This document shows positions 32,775 to 41,833 of a stretch of 64,000 nucleotides of DNA, one piece after another. Source of the stretch: DATFKA01 sp035268885 (GTDB lineage Bacteria > Bacteroidota > Bacteroidia > Chitinophagales > Saprospiraceae). Made by a program: the position numbers and the translations under genes. The stretch spans positions 1 through 64,000 of the forward strand of contig DATFKA010000115.1 of assembly GCA_035268885.1 (NCBI GenBank), read 5' to 3'. The notes below the pieces were generated by a model. That model was given only the letters and a program-made list of their open reading frames with translations, was not told the origin of the DNA and made no database searches. Every line of letters starts with the position of its first letter. Position 1 is the stretch's first letter.

Positions 32775-34313
32775 CTAAGTAGGATTCGGCAACTTACTAC
32801 CAGACTTGCGATGGCGTAATTTTTGAAAAGCTTTACCCAGGTGTAAGATAATATCGCTAGCGATCAAGGCTTCTTCTCCCATTTCCTCCCTGGCGAAATC
32901 ACCAGCACTTCCGTGCAAAAACACACCTAGCAGGGCGGCCTGCTCTGGCGAATAGCCCTGAGCTAGCAAGCCCGTTAGTATTCCCGTTAAAACGTCTCCA
33001 CTACCGCCGGTAGCCATACCGGGATTGCCACTGGTGTTAAAGAATATTTTCCCATTGGGTAAAGCAATGCGGGTATGGGCGCCTTTTAGGATAATGATTA
33101 ATTGTAATTCCTGACTCTTTTTCTGCAACCAATGCACTTGTTCCCAGCTATCCTCACTGGCTCCAAAGAGCCTTTTGAATTCTCCGGGATGGGGGGTAAG
33201 AATACTATTTTTGGGTATTTGTTTCAGCTTTTTGGGGGCTTTCGCCAAAATATTAAGTGCGTCGGCATCAATGACCAGAGGCTGCCTGGCCCGCTTGAGC
33301 AATTGCCAAAGAGCAGAGGCTGTAGCAGACGATTCACCAATGCCGGGACCAATGCCGACTGCTGAATATGGAGATAAGTCGGGCACCTGTTGGATATCAG
33401 TAGTGTTAGGGTCCACTTCGACCATTGCTTCGGGGATGGCTAGCTGTAGTACCTCATAGGCGATTTTGGGAGCGTACATTGTAAGTAGACCTGAACCCGA
33501 TCGCAGGCAGGCTCGGCCGCAAAGTTGTGCGGCTCCTAACATTCCGTAGCTACCGGCAATTAAAAGGGCATGACCAAAGCTTCCCTTATGGCTAAAAGCG
33601 GTTCTTTTCTTTAGGATAAGACCCAAGTCTTCCGCGCGGTTTAAAAAATAGGGGCTGTATTCTTTTTTTGCGAAAGTAGAAGCCAAACCAATATCGACGG
33701 CTTGCCATTGCCCGACAAAGGGAGCATTTTCGGCCAAAAAGAAAGACAATTTAGGCCGCTGGAAGCTAATGGAATAGTCTGCCTGAAAAGCAGTGCCAAA
33801 GGCGGGCCCTTCGGCCGGTAAGCCGGAAGGAATATCGATGGCAACTTTGGCCCCTGGGGACTTATTCATTGATTGGATCACTTTGGCCCAGTAGCCCTCG
33901 ACCGGCCGATTTAATCCCGTACCAAAGATACCGTCAATAAGAATAGTATGATGATTGAAATTGGGCAAAGGGTCGTCCTCGCTGATGCGATTTAGCTGGA
34001 TCGTATCCATGGCGGGAAGACGATCCAGATTGGTGGAGAAATCTTCGGAAAAAGAGGAGCCAATCTCACAGATACTCACCTGCAGGGGATAGCCCTTAAA
34101 GTGTAGCATACGGGCGATGGCTAAAGCATCTCCACCATTATTACCAGGGCCTGCAATAAGATGCACCGAATGGGTAGTATCCGGAAAGCGAATGCTAAAC
34201 TGCCGGACGAAGGCGCTGGCTGCCCTTTCCATCAGATCAATGGATGGAATCGGTTCGGTTGTAATGGTAAACTGGTCCCAGTTTTTTATTTGGCTTGCTA
34301 AAAATAATTTCAT
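32775..34313 (-). CDS. nnr: Bifunctional NAD(P)HX epimerase/dehydratase
   Basis: A 512-residue fusion that repairs hydrated NADH and NADPH. The frame is open from 34367, but ATG 34313 (MKLFLASQIKNWDQFTITT) is the family start. The N-terminal YjeF domain (about 1-220) contains HLIAGPGNNGGDALAIAR; the C-terminal ADP-dependent dehydratase (about 230-512) contains LLIAGSYGMLGAAQLCGRA, SAVGIGPGIG, VIDADALNIL, ILTPHPGEFKRL and the GSGDVLTG nucleotide motif. It sits next to the sirtuin gene on the same strand. The length and domain order are normal. Confidence 0.95.
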   Translation of the reverse strand: MKLFLASQIKNWDQFTITTEPIPSIDLMERAASAFVRQFSIRFPDTTHSVHLIAGPGNNGGDALAIARMLHFKGYPLQVSICEIGSSFSEDFSTNLDRLPAMDTIQLNRISEDDPLPNFNHHTILIDGIFGTGLNRPVEGYWAKVIQSMNKSPGAKVAIDIPSGLPAEGPAFGTAFQADYSISFQRPKLSFFLAENAPFVGQWQAVDIGLASTFAKKEYSPYFLNRAEDLGLILKKRTAFSHKGSFGHALLIAGSYGMLGAAQLCGRACLRSGSGLLTMYAPKIAYEVLQLAIPEAMVEVDPNTTDIQQVPDLSPYSAVGIGPGIGESSATASALWQLLKRARQPLVIDADALNILAKAPKKLKQIPKNSILTPHPGEFKRLFGASEDSWEQVHWLQKKSQELQLIIILKGAHTRIALPNGKIFFNTSGNPGMATGGSGDVLTGILTGLLAQGYSPEQAALLGVFLHGSAGDFAREEMGEEALIASDIILHLGKAFQKLRHRKSGSKLPNPT

Positions 34314-34405
34314 CAAAAAATTGCTTTTGGTCGATGAATTTAGGTTTTTTATCGCTAATTTACCCAAATAAACAGATAAAATACACTTGGTTAAAAGCAG
34401 GCAGT

Positions 34406-34675
34406 ATGAAAAAATACTTGATAGTACTCATCTGTACGACTAGCTTCCAGTCTTGTTCGATCTTAAATGATGGTGTTGGACATCATAATTACCTGACCCG
34501 AATTCAAGCGAGTAGTAAATGCCACCAACCCAAACGCGCACGGTCAAGCCGAAAAGTTAAAAGCATCGCTTCTCTGCCGGGAGGAGGTCCTCCTATGAGA
34601 CTTTCGGGTTTTGACGAGGCCTCTTTCTTCAGGGAGATGAAAACTGCGGACCGCTTTAGGTTTCCGCCCCGTTAG
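34406..34675 (+). CDS. Small uncharacterised lipoprotein
   Basis: An 89-residue product from ATG 34406 with a lipoprotein signal peptide (MKKYLIVLICTTSFQSCS, Cys17). The mature part is short, basic (KRARSSRKVKS) and glycine/proline-rich at SLPGGGPP. I do not recognise it; it could be a lineage-specific lipoprotein. It converges on lptE, whose stop is 10 bases away. Confidence 0.5.
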   Translation: MKKYLIVLICTTSFQSCSILNDGVGHHNYLTRIQASSKCHQPKRARSSRKVKSIASLPGGGPPMRLSGFDEASFFREMKTADRFRFPPR

Positions 34676-34684
34676 CCTGGAGAA

Positions 34685-35200
34685 TTACCAATTAGAAAAG
34701 GCGGCGTTAAAAATATCTTCCATCACCTGAGTGGAAATGGTACTGATAGCCTCTTCTTCCACACTCGCAAAATCGGTATTGGCATTATAGTCATAGAAAA
34801 AAGAGAAATTCCTTTTCCATCCTTCCGCATCCGTTACGTTGTCGACGTATTCGATGGCCAGGGTAATGGTAAGCCGGTTAATGGCTACCCGGTTATTCGC
34901 GCCGGGGGCTTCGGAGCTAATCCGAAAATTGACTAGCGTCCCGATGAATTCTATGTCCGGATTGGTGTCATCCTGCCGTAATCTGGAGTTCAATCGAATT
35001 TTATTTCGTAAATCTTCGGCTAATTGTTGATCCAAATTGGGAAGACTAGCTTCCGAATTATTGATAAACGGGCCCACATAGTAGCTCTCAATGCGTGGAT
35101 CAATAGAAGCACCCGATTGTGATATGCTGCACTTGGTGGTCACATTAGCCGCCAGTAGTAAGGTGAAAATCGATATAGAAAACCATTTGTACTTTCTCAT
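34685..35200 (-). CDS. lptE: LptE-like LPS-assembly lipoprotein
   Basis: A 171-residue protein from ATG 35200 (MRKYKWFSISIFTLLLAAN); the frame is open further upstream but that part overlaps the sigma-54 activator. The signal peptide leads to Cys24. The mature part has YVGPFINNSEASLPNLDQQL, NPDIEFIGTLVNF and INRLTITLAIEYV, the pattern of Bacteroidota LptE, which plugs the LptD barrel in LPS export. It follows the sigma-54 activator by 19 bases in the same operon. Confidence 0.82.
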   Translation of the reverse strand: MRKYKWFSISIFTLLLAANVTTKCSISQSGASIDPRIESYYVGPFINNSEASLPNLDQQLAEDLRNKIRLNSRLRQDDTNPDIEFIGTLVNFRISSEAPGANNRVAINRLTITLAIEYVDNVTDAEGWKRNFSFFYDYNANTDFASVEEEAISTISTQVMEDIFNAAFSNW

Positions 35201-35219
35201 AATAGCAAAACGCAAAGGA

Positions 35220-36521
35220 CTACAGGTTGTATTGTTTGATCTTTCGATAAAGTGTACGTTCGGAGATGCCCAATTCATTAGCTGCATCCCGTCGGCGATC
35301 ATTGTGTTTTTTTAGGGCTTTTTGGATCAGGTTTTTTTCGTGGAATTCCAGGGAGAGGTTTTCGTCAATAAATTCCACGCTCTCGTATTCTTCTTCCTGG
35401 GCACGCTTTTCTTTTTCTGAGAGGATCAGTGGCATCACCCGGTCTTCTGGGGTATGATCTTCTTCGGGAGTGGGCTCAGGCCTGGTGTAAGATTCAAAAC
35501 CCGGTCGATTACCCTTATTAAAGTAAGCTGCTTGGTTGGCCGGTTCGGGTGCTTCCAGTGCTTTCAAAGAATTGAGATCCGGTACGCGCAGATCGTTGCT
35601 CTGGATCAGCTCAAAAACCAGGGATTTCAGGTCGTTGAGGTCATTTTTCATCTCAAAAAGCAACTTGTAGAGAATTTCTCGCTCCTGGAAGCTATTACTG
35701 TCTTTTTCATTCCGGATGGCTGGCAAGTTACGCTTTAATATATTGGGGACAATCTTAACCAGATCATCGGCGGTGATTTGTCGCTTTTCGGAAAGGACGG
35801 ATACTTTCTCTGCCACGTTTTTTAGTTCTCGTATATTACCGGGCCAATTATAATTTTCGAGTAGTAATCTTGCTTTTTCTCCTAATTGCACCGGGGCGGA
35901 GCGGTATTTCTCTGCAAAATCAACGGCAAATCGGCGAAAGAGCATATAAATATCCTGACCTCTTTCCCGCAGCGGGGGTACGTTGATCGTAATGGTGTTG
36001 AGGCGAAAATAGAGATCTTCTCTAAATTTCCCTTTCTGAATACGCTCCTGTAAATCCACATTTGTTGCCGCAACGATACGTACATCCGTTTTTTGCACCT
36101 TATTAGAACCGACCTTAATGAATTCGCCGTTTTCGAGAATCCGCAGTAGATAGGTTTGGGTGTCTAGTGGCATTTCCCCGATTTCATCCAGGAAAATAGT
36201 GCCCTCATCGTAGGTCTCAAAGTAGCCCTTTCGATCCGAAGTGGCTCCGGTAAAAGCTCCTTTTTCATGACCGAAAAGTTCGGAGTTGATGGTGCCCTCG
36301 GGAATGGCACCACAGTTAATAGCGATGAATTTGTTATGTTTACGGGCACTGAGCCCGTGAATGATTTTGGAAAAAATTTCTTTACCCACCCCGCTTTCGC
36401 CGGCGATCAGCACGGAGAGGTCCGTACTGGCTACGCGCACGGCGGTATCCAGTGCTCTATCGAGCAGGGGGGACTGCCCAATAATACCAAAGCGTTGCTT
36501 GACGACTTGTAGGTTTTCCAT
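35220..36521 (-). CDS. Sigma-54-dependent transcriptional activator without a sensor domain
   Basis: A 433-residue protein with only an AAA+ domain and a Fis-type helix-turn-helix. The AAA+ part holds Walker A GESGVGKE (41-48), the sigma-54 contact motif GAFTGA (88-93), Walker B FLDEIGE (110-116) and FREDLYFRLNTITINVPPLR. A long, partly disordered linker (about 300-395) leads to the DNA-binding helix ending NELGISERTLYRKIKQYNL. No receiver or GAF domain precedes the AAA+ core, so activity is probably set by expression or a partner. It lies 42 bases after miaB and 19 before lptE. Confidence 0.93.
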   Translation of the reverse strand: MENLQVVKQRFGIIGQSPLLDRALDTAVRVASTDLSVLIAGESGVGKEIFSKIIHGLSARKHNKFIAINCGAIPEGTINSELFGHEKGAFTGATSDRKGYFETYDEGTIFLDEIGEMPLDTQTYLLRILENGEFIKVGSNKVQKTDVRIVAATNVDLQERIQKGKFREDLYFRLNTITINVPPLRERGQDIYMLFRRFAVDFAEKYRSAPVQLGEKARLLLENYNWPGNIRELKNVAEKVSVLSEKRQITADDLVKIVPNILKRNLPAIRNEKDSNSFQEREILYKLLFEMKNDLNDLKSLVFELIQSNDLRVPDLNSLKALEAPEPANQAAYFNKGNRPGFESYTRPEPTPEEDHTPEDRVMPLILSEKEKRAQEEEYESVEFIDENLSLEFHEKNLIQKALKKHNDRRRDAANELGISERTLYRKIKQYNL

Positions 36522-36563
36522 TTTGTGTTTTTTATGCCCTGATCAGATCGGGGCTTAAGCAGA

Positions 36564-38009
36564 TTAATCCGTCAGTGTACCCATTAAAGTTGCGCTGGTA
36601 GCATCGTGTACCTTTACCCAAACGTAATCGCCGGGTTTAAGGCCTGGTTTTTTAGGGAAAACGATCATCTTATTTTGACTGTTACGTCCACAATAATCTT
36701 TATCGGATTTAGTAGAGTCTCTTTCGATCAGCACCTTAAAGGTCTTACCGATGTCCCGTTGGTTATGACGATAAGATATTTGATTCTGCAAACGAATAAT
36801 TTCCTGTAAACGTTTTTTCTTGGTTGCTAGTGGAATATCATCTTCAAACTTGCGTGCCGCCAGTGTACCGGGGCGCTCAGAATAAAAGAACATATAAGAC
36901 ATACTGTAATCGGAATATTCCATGATACTCAGCGTCTCCTGGTGGTCTTCTTCCGTTTCCGTACAGAAGCCTGCAATAATGTCAGAAGAAATAGCACAAT
37001 CGGGAATGATCCGTCGGATCGCATCCACGCGTTCCATATACCATTCGCGAGTATAGGTGCGGTTCATTAAGTCCAGTATCCGGGAGTTACCGGATTGTAC
37101 GGGCAGATGAATGTAGTTGCAGATATTCTCATACTTGGCCATGGTGTGCAGGACATCATCTGTCATATCCTTGGGATGAGAAGTAGAGAATCGGATGCGT
37201 AAATCGGGATGAACCAATGCTACCATTTCAAGTAGTTCAGCAAAGCTGACGGCCGCTTTGGTTTCCGGATTTTCCCACTTGTAGGAATCCACGTTTTGTC
37301 CCAGTAGGGTAACCTCCCGGTAGCCCCGGTTAGACAAATCTTGCGCCTCAGCTACGATGGAGAAGGCGTCCCGACTACGCTCGCGCCCGCGAGTGAATGG
37401 TACTACACAAAAAGAACACATATTATCACAACCCCGCATGATGGAGATGAAGGCCGTCACCCCGTTCGAATCCAGTCGCATGGGGGGAATGTCTGCGTAG
37501 GTCTCTTCCCGGGAAAGAAAGACGTTTACGCCTTTGTCACCATCTTCCGCCGCACCAATGAGCTGGGGCAGGTCGCGGTAGGCGTCGGGTCCGACGACCA
37601 GATCGACCAATTGCTCTTCTTCGATTAATTTCTTTTTTAATCTTTCAGCCATACAGCCCAGGACGCCGACCACGGTTTCGGGTCTCTTATTCTTTACCTG
37701 ATCAAAGACCCGCAGACGTTTACGCACGGTGTCTTCCGCTTTTTCGCGAATAGAGCAGGTGTTGATAAGAATGACGTCAGACTCCTCCATATTACGAGTC
37801 GGGGCGTAACCAATCTCAGAAAGGACGGAGGCAACGATTTCGCTGTCGCTAAAATTCATTTGGCAACCGTAACTTTCTATATAAAAACGCTTGGTTGTCG
37901 CAGAAGCATCTACGGAAGTCTTTTCTTCGAAGAAAACTTCGCCTTGTTTGCACTCCACAATTTTTTCTCCTTTTTTAGGAAGGGTAGGATTATCATTATA
38001 CAACTTCAT
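36564..38009 (-). CDS. miaB: tRNA-2-methylthio-N6-dimethylallyladenosine synthase
   Basis: Radical SAM methylthiotransferase that modifies A37 of certain tRNAs. The start is ATG 38009, since the promoter box at 38030-38037 would put transcription start downstream of the earlier GTG. In the 481 residues, three N-terminal cysteines (49, 85, 119) bind the auxiliary cluster, CDNMCSFC (194-201) binds the radical SAM cluster, and a C-terminal TRAM domain (about 415-480) binds tRNA. The segments FYIESYGCQMNFSDSEI and VVPFTRGRERSR confirm the family. Confidence 0.95.
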   Translation of the reverse strand: MKLYNDNPTLPKKGEKIVECKQGEVFFEEKTSVDASATTKRFYIESYGCQMNFSDSEIVASVLSEIGYAPTRNMEESDVILINTCSIREKAEDTVRKRLRVFDQVKNKRPETVVGVLGCMAERLKKKLIEEEQLVDLVVGPDAYRDLPQLIGAAEDGDKGVNVFLSREETYADIPPMRLDSNGVTAFISIMRGCDNMCSFCVVPFTRGRERSRDAFSIVAEAQDLSNRGYREVTLLGQNVDSYKWENPETKAAVSFAELLEMVALVHPDLRIRFSTSHPKDMTDDVLHTMAKYENICNYIHLPVQSGNSRILDLMNRTYTREWYMERVDAIRRIIPDCAISSDIIAGFCTETEEDHQETLSIMEYSDYSMSYMFFYSERPGTLAARKFEDDIPLATKKKRLQEIIRLQNQISYRHNQRDIGKTFKVLIERDSTKSDKDYCGRNSQNKMIVFPKKPGLKPGDYVWVKVHDATSATLMGTLTD

Positions 38010-38029
38010 GGTCTCTTCTAATTTGGCCA

Positions 38030-38037
38030 CAAATATA
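38030..38037 (-). promoter_or_regulatory. -7 promoter box of the miaB-sigma54-lptE operon
   Basis: Minus-strand TATATTTG matches TAnnTTTG. Expected transcription start is near 38023, 14 bases before the chosen ATG. Confidence 0.5.
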
Positions 38038-38082
38038 GGCTATTTTTGGGGATATATGCCATTTTGGCAGGATAAATAAAAA

Positions 38083-38113
38083 TAGGGCGAAACAGGATTA
38101 GCTGCTTCGCCCT
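38083..38113 (-). terminator. Terminator of rpsU
   Basis: TAGGGCGAA pairs with TTCGCCCTA around a 13-nt loop. On the minus strand a T-rich stretch follows the stem, 30 bases after the rpsU stop. Confidence 0.75.
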
Positions 38114-38142
38114 ATAGGAAATGGGATATGTCCCGGGATTAA

Positions 38143-38343
38143 TTATTCTTCCAGGCCTAGTTCCTGCATTTTTTGGCTGCGGTAAACGGCTTTTAAAGTT
38201 TCATTACGCTTCCTAACGGAGGGCTTAATAAACTCTTTGCGTTTACGAAGTTCTTTGACTACTTGAGCATCACGATGACGACGCTTGTAGCGTTTGAGTG
38301 CGCGATCGATAGATTCGCCTTCTTTTACATTGATGATTACCAT
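38143..38343 (-). CDS. rpsU: Small-subunit ribosomal protein S21
   Basis: A 66-residue basic protein from ATG 38343. MVIINVKEGESIDRALKRYK is the S21 signature, followed by FIKPSVRKRNETLKAVYRSQ. The longer open frame runs into the tRNA-Gly gene and is not coding. Protein S21 helps initiate translation near the anti-Shine-Dalgarno of 16S rRNA. It is 75 bases downstream of tRNA-Gly on the same strand and may be co-transcribed. Confidence 0.95.
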   Translation of the reverse strand: MVIINVKEGESIDRALKRYKRRHRDAQVVKELRKRKEFIKPSVRKRNETLKAVYRSQKMQELGLEE

Positions 38344-38418
38344 ACCAAAAAGCAGTTGTTTTGTTTGAATGATTTCTCTAAAAAAGAATAGGCCCTCTTT
38401 TTCGGAGAACCTATTTAG

Positions 38419-38491
38419 AGCGGATGACGAGATTCGAACCCGCGACCTCAACCTTGGCAAAGTTGCGCTCTACCAGCTGAGCTACATCCGC
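38419..38491 (-). tRNA. tRNA-Gly (anticodon GCC)
   Basis: A 73-nt cloverleaf: acceptor GCGGATG pairs with CATCCGC, discriminator T, D-arm TAGCTCAGCTGGTAGAGC, anticodon stem CAACT/GGTTG around loop TTGCCAA (anticodon GCC), T-loop GGTTCGAATC. CCA is not encoded. Confidence 0.95.
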
Positions 38492-38554
38492 ATTTGCCAA
38501 CTCCTTTCGGAGTAATTATCTTTTAAAGTTTTGCGTTTCCTTCGAACGCGGATG

Positions 38555-38585
38555 CAAATATAAGAGCCATTTTTATAAATCACAA
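38555..38585 (-). promoter_or_regulatory. Promoter of tRNA-Gly (and probably rpsU)
   Basis: Minus-strand TTG (38585-38583), 20-nt spacer, TATATTTG (38562-38555): a full match to the Bacteroidota consensus, about 60 bases before the tRNA. Confidence 0.7.
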
Positions 38586-38683
38586 CATTTTTCAGGAAAA
38601 TACCGATAATTTTTTCTGAAAAAATTGGAGCCTGCTTCTTTCTGTTTGTTGCTCAAATAGTTATATCTTACCCAATGTATATT

Positions 38684-38855
38684 GAAGTTGTTTAAAAACT
38701 CCTTACTGTGCCCTTGGCAATACATTGAAAGCCAATACGGCAGCTCTTTTTTCCCTTCGTCCGCCTGAGGCGGATGGCTACGAGAAAAAAAAGTAGCCTT
38801 GTCTTGACTTCCGAGCCGTTACCAATCATCTCACCAGGAATTCTTAAACAACTTC
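38684..38855. repeat. GAAGTTG-type inverted-repeat element, copy B1
   Basis: 172 bp starting GAAGTTGTTTAAAAACTCC and ending with the reverse complement of GAAGTTGTTTAAGAATTCC (15 of 19 terminal bases agree). It contains the perfect palindrome TCCGCCTGAGGCGGA (38760-38774). Its left half matches 54160..54250, and its right end matches 59360..59414 in reverse orientation. The flanks ATT/ATT hint at a 3-bp duplication. It fills most of the 400-bp gap before malQ; nothing else is seen there. Confidence 0.8.
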
Positions 38856-38898
38856 ATTTTTAGAAAACACGAATACGAAATAAGCGATTAGAAAGAGT

Positions 38899-41607
38899 AT
38901 GAAGCTTACTTTTAGAATCCATTATTATACGCAGTGGGGCCAACAAATTGCGGTCCTGGGATCTCTCCCTTCTTTGGGTGGACTTGAATTAGATAAAGCC
39001 TTTATTCTTACTTACCAAAGTGAGGGCTACTGGGAAGGAACCATCGATATCCCGGCGCAGGAAGAAAGGGATTTTACCTATCGATATTTACTGATCGATT
39101 CTGCCAGCGGTGCCATCACCGAAGAGTGGGGACCCGATCGGCTGGCAGAATTGGAAGGACAGGCCAAAGATATTTGGTTTTATGATTCCTGGCGTGCCCA
39201 AACGGATAGCCATAACGTCTTTTATCGTTCGGCTTTTACCCAAGCTATTACCAGGCCAGCAGATTTTCCAAAACCAAAACCTTTTGCCGCTAAGGTCGAT
39301 GAGGTCACCGTGAAATTCCAGATGGATGAACCGGCGATTCCCTCGGGCTATCAGTTAGCCATTATTGGAAATGTGGAAGAATTGGGGAATTGGAGTCAGG
39401 CAAAACCCCTGCTGCTGCACAACGCGAATTTTCCCCGCTGGCAAGGAAAAATCCAATTTCCCAAGTATCGGGTAGGCCGCCTCGAATATAAATACTGTTT
39501 ATACAATCCGGAGTCGGATCGGATTGAAGCCATTGAAAGAGGCGGAAACCGCAGCTTAGAGATGGGTACTCTCTTTGATAAACAACAGATTGTAGTCTCC
39601 GATCAAAATTACCGCCATCCCGAAGGCCCCTGGAAAGGAGCCGGTTTGTCTATTCCTGTTTTTTCCATTCGCACTCAGGAGAGCATGGGCGTAGGTAGTT
39701 TTTTAGACCTGAAAAAGATGACCGATTGGGCAGTGAAATGTGGGATGAAGATGGTACAGATATTACCGGTCAATGATACTACCGCGACTAAGACCTGGAC
39801 GGACTCTTATCCCTACGCCGCTATTTCGGTTTTCGCTCTACATCCCATTTATCTACAGGTAGACGAATTATTCGGGGATGTGCCCCCTGAATTGGCTTCC
39901 GCCAAAAAAATACTGAATGAGCTGCCAGAGGTCGATTACGAACAGGTGATGGAGCAAAAGCTGCATTTTGCCCGCCTGGCTTTTCAGGCGCAAGGAGAAA
40001 CCCAATTTCTCAAGACTAAAGCCTTTAAGGCTTATTTAAAAGATAATAAGGACTGGTTGGAGCCCTACGCCGCTTTTTGCTACTTGCGGGACCAATACGG
40101 TACCGCCGACTTCCGGCAGTGGAAAGCCGATGCCGTCTTTTCTAAGGAACGTCTGAAAGAACTAATTCATCCTAAATCAGAGGCTTACACCGATGTGCTG
40201 TTCTATTATTATTTACAGTATCACCTGGATGCCCAGTTGCGATCTGCCGCCGATTATGCCCGTGAGCAGGGGGTAGTACTCAAAGGAGATTTACCCATTG
40301 GTATTTATCGACACAGCGTAGATGCCTGGGTAGCTCCGGAACTGTATAATATGGAAGGCCAATCCGGTGCACCACCCGATCCCTTCTCTGAAGATGGACA
40401 GAACTGGGGCTTTCCTACCTACAATTGGCAAGAAATGGCCAAAGATGATTATCAGTGGTGGAAAAAACGTATGCAGCAATTAGCTCGCTACTTTGATGTC
40501 TACCGCATCGATCATATCCTGGGCTTTTTCCGGATTTGGGAAATTCCGGGCAGCGAAGTAGACGGTCTGCTGGGGGTCTTTAATCCGGCTATCCCAGTCA
40601 CACGTCAGGAATTGGAACAGCGAGGACTGGCCTTTAATGAACAGCGTCTGTGCGAACCCTTCATTACGGATAAAATTCTGAGACAGACTTTTGGCGAAGA
40701 AACTACCTTTATAAAAGCGGAGTTCCTGGAGTCTAGCTCCGACGGTACCTATCGCTTTAAATCAGAACGCAATACACAAAAGAAAATTCAGGCCTTTTTT
40801 GCGGAAACGCCACTGGATAAGAGTAAGGCGGACTTAAAAGATAAATTATATAAATTGCGGGCCAACGTTCTTTTCCTGCGGGATAAGCAACGACCCAAAA
40901 CGCATTTGCATCCCCGCATTGATGCCGTGAAAACCAGTTCTTTTACCGCTCTGGCTCAGGATCAGCAGGGTATCATTCGGGAAGTGTATTACGATTATTT
41001 CTATCATCGGCAGGAAGACTTCTGGCGCGAAAGAGCTATGGAGAAATTACCTGCGCTGCGGGAAGCTACCAATATGCTGATTTGTGGGGAAGACCTGGGA
41101 ATGGTGCCAGATTGTGTACCCGGCGTAATGGAAGAATTAAATATCCTGACCCTGGAAATCCAGCGTATGTCCAAAAACCCGGCTACGGAATTCCTGGCCG
41201 AAGAAGATATCCCTTATCTGTCGGTGGCCAGCCCTTCTACCCACGATATGTCGCCCATTCGCCTCTGGTGGGAAGAATCCGAATGGGATCAAATTCAGCT
41301 CTTTTACGAGCAGGAACTAAAAATGGTAGGAGATCATCCTTTTTATTGTGAACCTTATATCGCTCAGGCTATTATCAACCAACATCTGGGTTGGCCCAGC
41401 ATGTGGACGGTTTTCCCCGTTCAGGATCTTCTGGCGATGGATGGCCGTCTGCGTCGCGAAGACCCGAAAGAGGAACGCATTAACGTACCGGCTAATCCCA
41501 GGCATTACTGGCGTTACCGCATGCATTTGCCCGTTGAGCAGTTGATAGAAGAAAACGGTTTTAATCAGATGTTGTATGCCATGCTGAGTAGTGCAAAACG
41601 GGTCTAA
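38899..41607 (+). CDS. malQ: 4-alpha-glucanotransferase with two N-terminal CBM20 domains (DPE2-like)
   Basis: A 902-residue enzyme that transfers glucan chains between maltodextrins or to glycogen. Two starch-binding CBM20 domains occupy about 1-115 and 135-235 (LAIIGNVEELGNWSQAKPLL is the second one's core). The GH77 domain runs from about 245 with GLSIPVFSIRTQESMGVGSF. Its catalytic region has the nucleophile motif YFDVYRIDHILGFFRIW, the acid/base-region motif ICGEDLGMVPDCVP and STHDMSPIRLWW. The layout is the DPE2/Bacteroides MalQ type, including the insertion within GH77. It has no close neighbours of the pathway here. Confidence 0.93.
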   Translation: MKLTFRIHYYTQWGQQIAVLGSLPSLGGLELDKAFILTYQSEGYWEGTIDIPAQEERDFTYRYLLIDSASGAITEEWGPDRLAELEGQAKDIWFYDSWRAQTDSHNVFYRSAFTQAITRPADFPKPKPFAAKVDEVTVKFQMDEPAIPSGYQLAIIGNVEELGNWSQAKPLLLHNANFPRWQGKIQFPKYRVGRLEYKYCLYNPESDRIEAIERGGNRSLEMGTLFDKQQIVVSDQNYRHPEGPWKGAGLSIPVFSIRTQESMGVGSFLDLKKMTDWAVKCGMKMVQILPVNDTTATKTWTDSYPYAAISVFALHPIYLQVDELFGDVPPELASAKKILNELPEVDYEQVMEQKLHFARLAFQAQGETQFLKTKAFKAYLKDNKDWLEPYAAFCYLRDQYGTADFRQWKADAVFSKERLKELIHPKSEAYTDVLFYYYLQYHLDAQLRSAADYAREQGVVLKGDLPIGIYRHSVDAWVAPELYNMEGQSGAPPDPFSEDGQNWGFPTYNWQEMAKDDYQWWKKRMQQLARYFDVYRIDHILGFFRIWEIPGSEVDGLLGVFNPAIPVTRQELEQRGLAFNEQRLCEPFITDKILRQTFGEETTFIKAEFLESSSDGTYRFKSERNTQKKIQAFFAETPLDKSKADLKDKLYKLRANVLFLRDKQRPKTHLHPRIDAVKTSSFTALAQDQQGIIREVYYDYFYHRQEDFWRERAMEKLPALREATNMLICGEDLGMVPDCVPGVMEELNILTLEIQRMSKNPATEFLAEEDIPYLSVASPSTHDMSPIRLWWEESEWDQIQLFYEQELKMVGDHPFYCEPYIAQAIINQHLGWPSMWTVFPVQDLLAMDGRLRREDPKEERINVPANPRHYWRYRMHLPVEQLIEENGFNQMLYAMLSSAKRV

Positions 41608-41689
41608 GAACTAGCCAATCATGGACGGGGCAGATTGTTGGAAATTACCGTCCTGCTTTAAAGCGCTTATGGGAACTTGCAATCTCAAC

Positions 41690-41833
41690 TTAAACTGATC
41701 CTTTTGTGAAATCAAATATAGGCTGGCTGCTTGCTCCTTCTCCAAAGAAGAAGAGGTGGCCACCCTCGACCGGGATGGCCTGGTAATAACCCGTCTCGAA
41801 AATAGCTAAATCTTTGGAAGAGTCCACAGGCCG
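41690..41833 (-). pseudogene. Short remnant in frame after the acyl-CoA dehydrogenase stop
   Basis: Reading on in the dehydrogenase frame past its TAG gives 47 codons, with LAIFETGYYQAIPVEGGHLF then FFGEGASSQPIFDFTKGSV and a stop. The stretch looks protein-like but has no start codon, and I do not recognise it. It may be the tail of a deleted gene, or a 3' extension of the dehydrogenase lost by a nonsense change. The rest of the gap to malQ (41608-41689) shows nothing. Confidence 0.35.

Noticed and set aside
36564..38030. miaB start at GTG 38030
   Set aside because: The -7 box at 38030-38037 puts the transcript start downstream of it, so ATG 38009 is preferred.
38143..38460. Long 105-codon version of rpsU
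   Set aside because: Its 5' part runs through the tRNA-Gly gene; S21 begins at ATG 38343.
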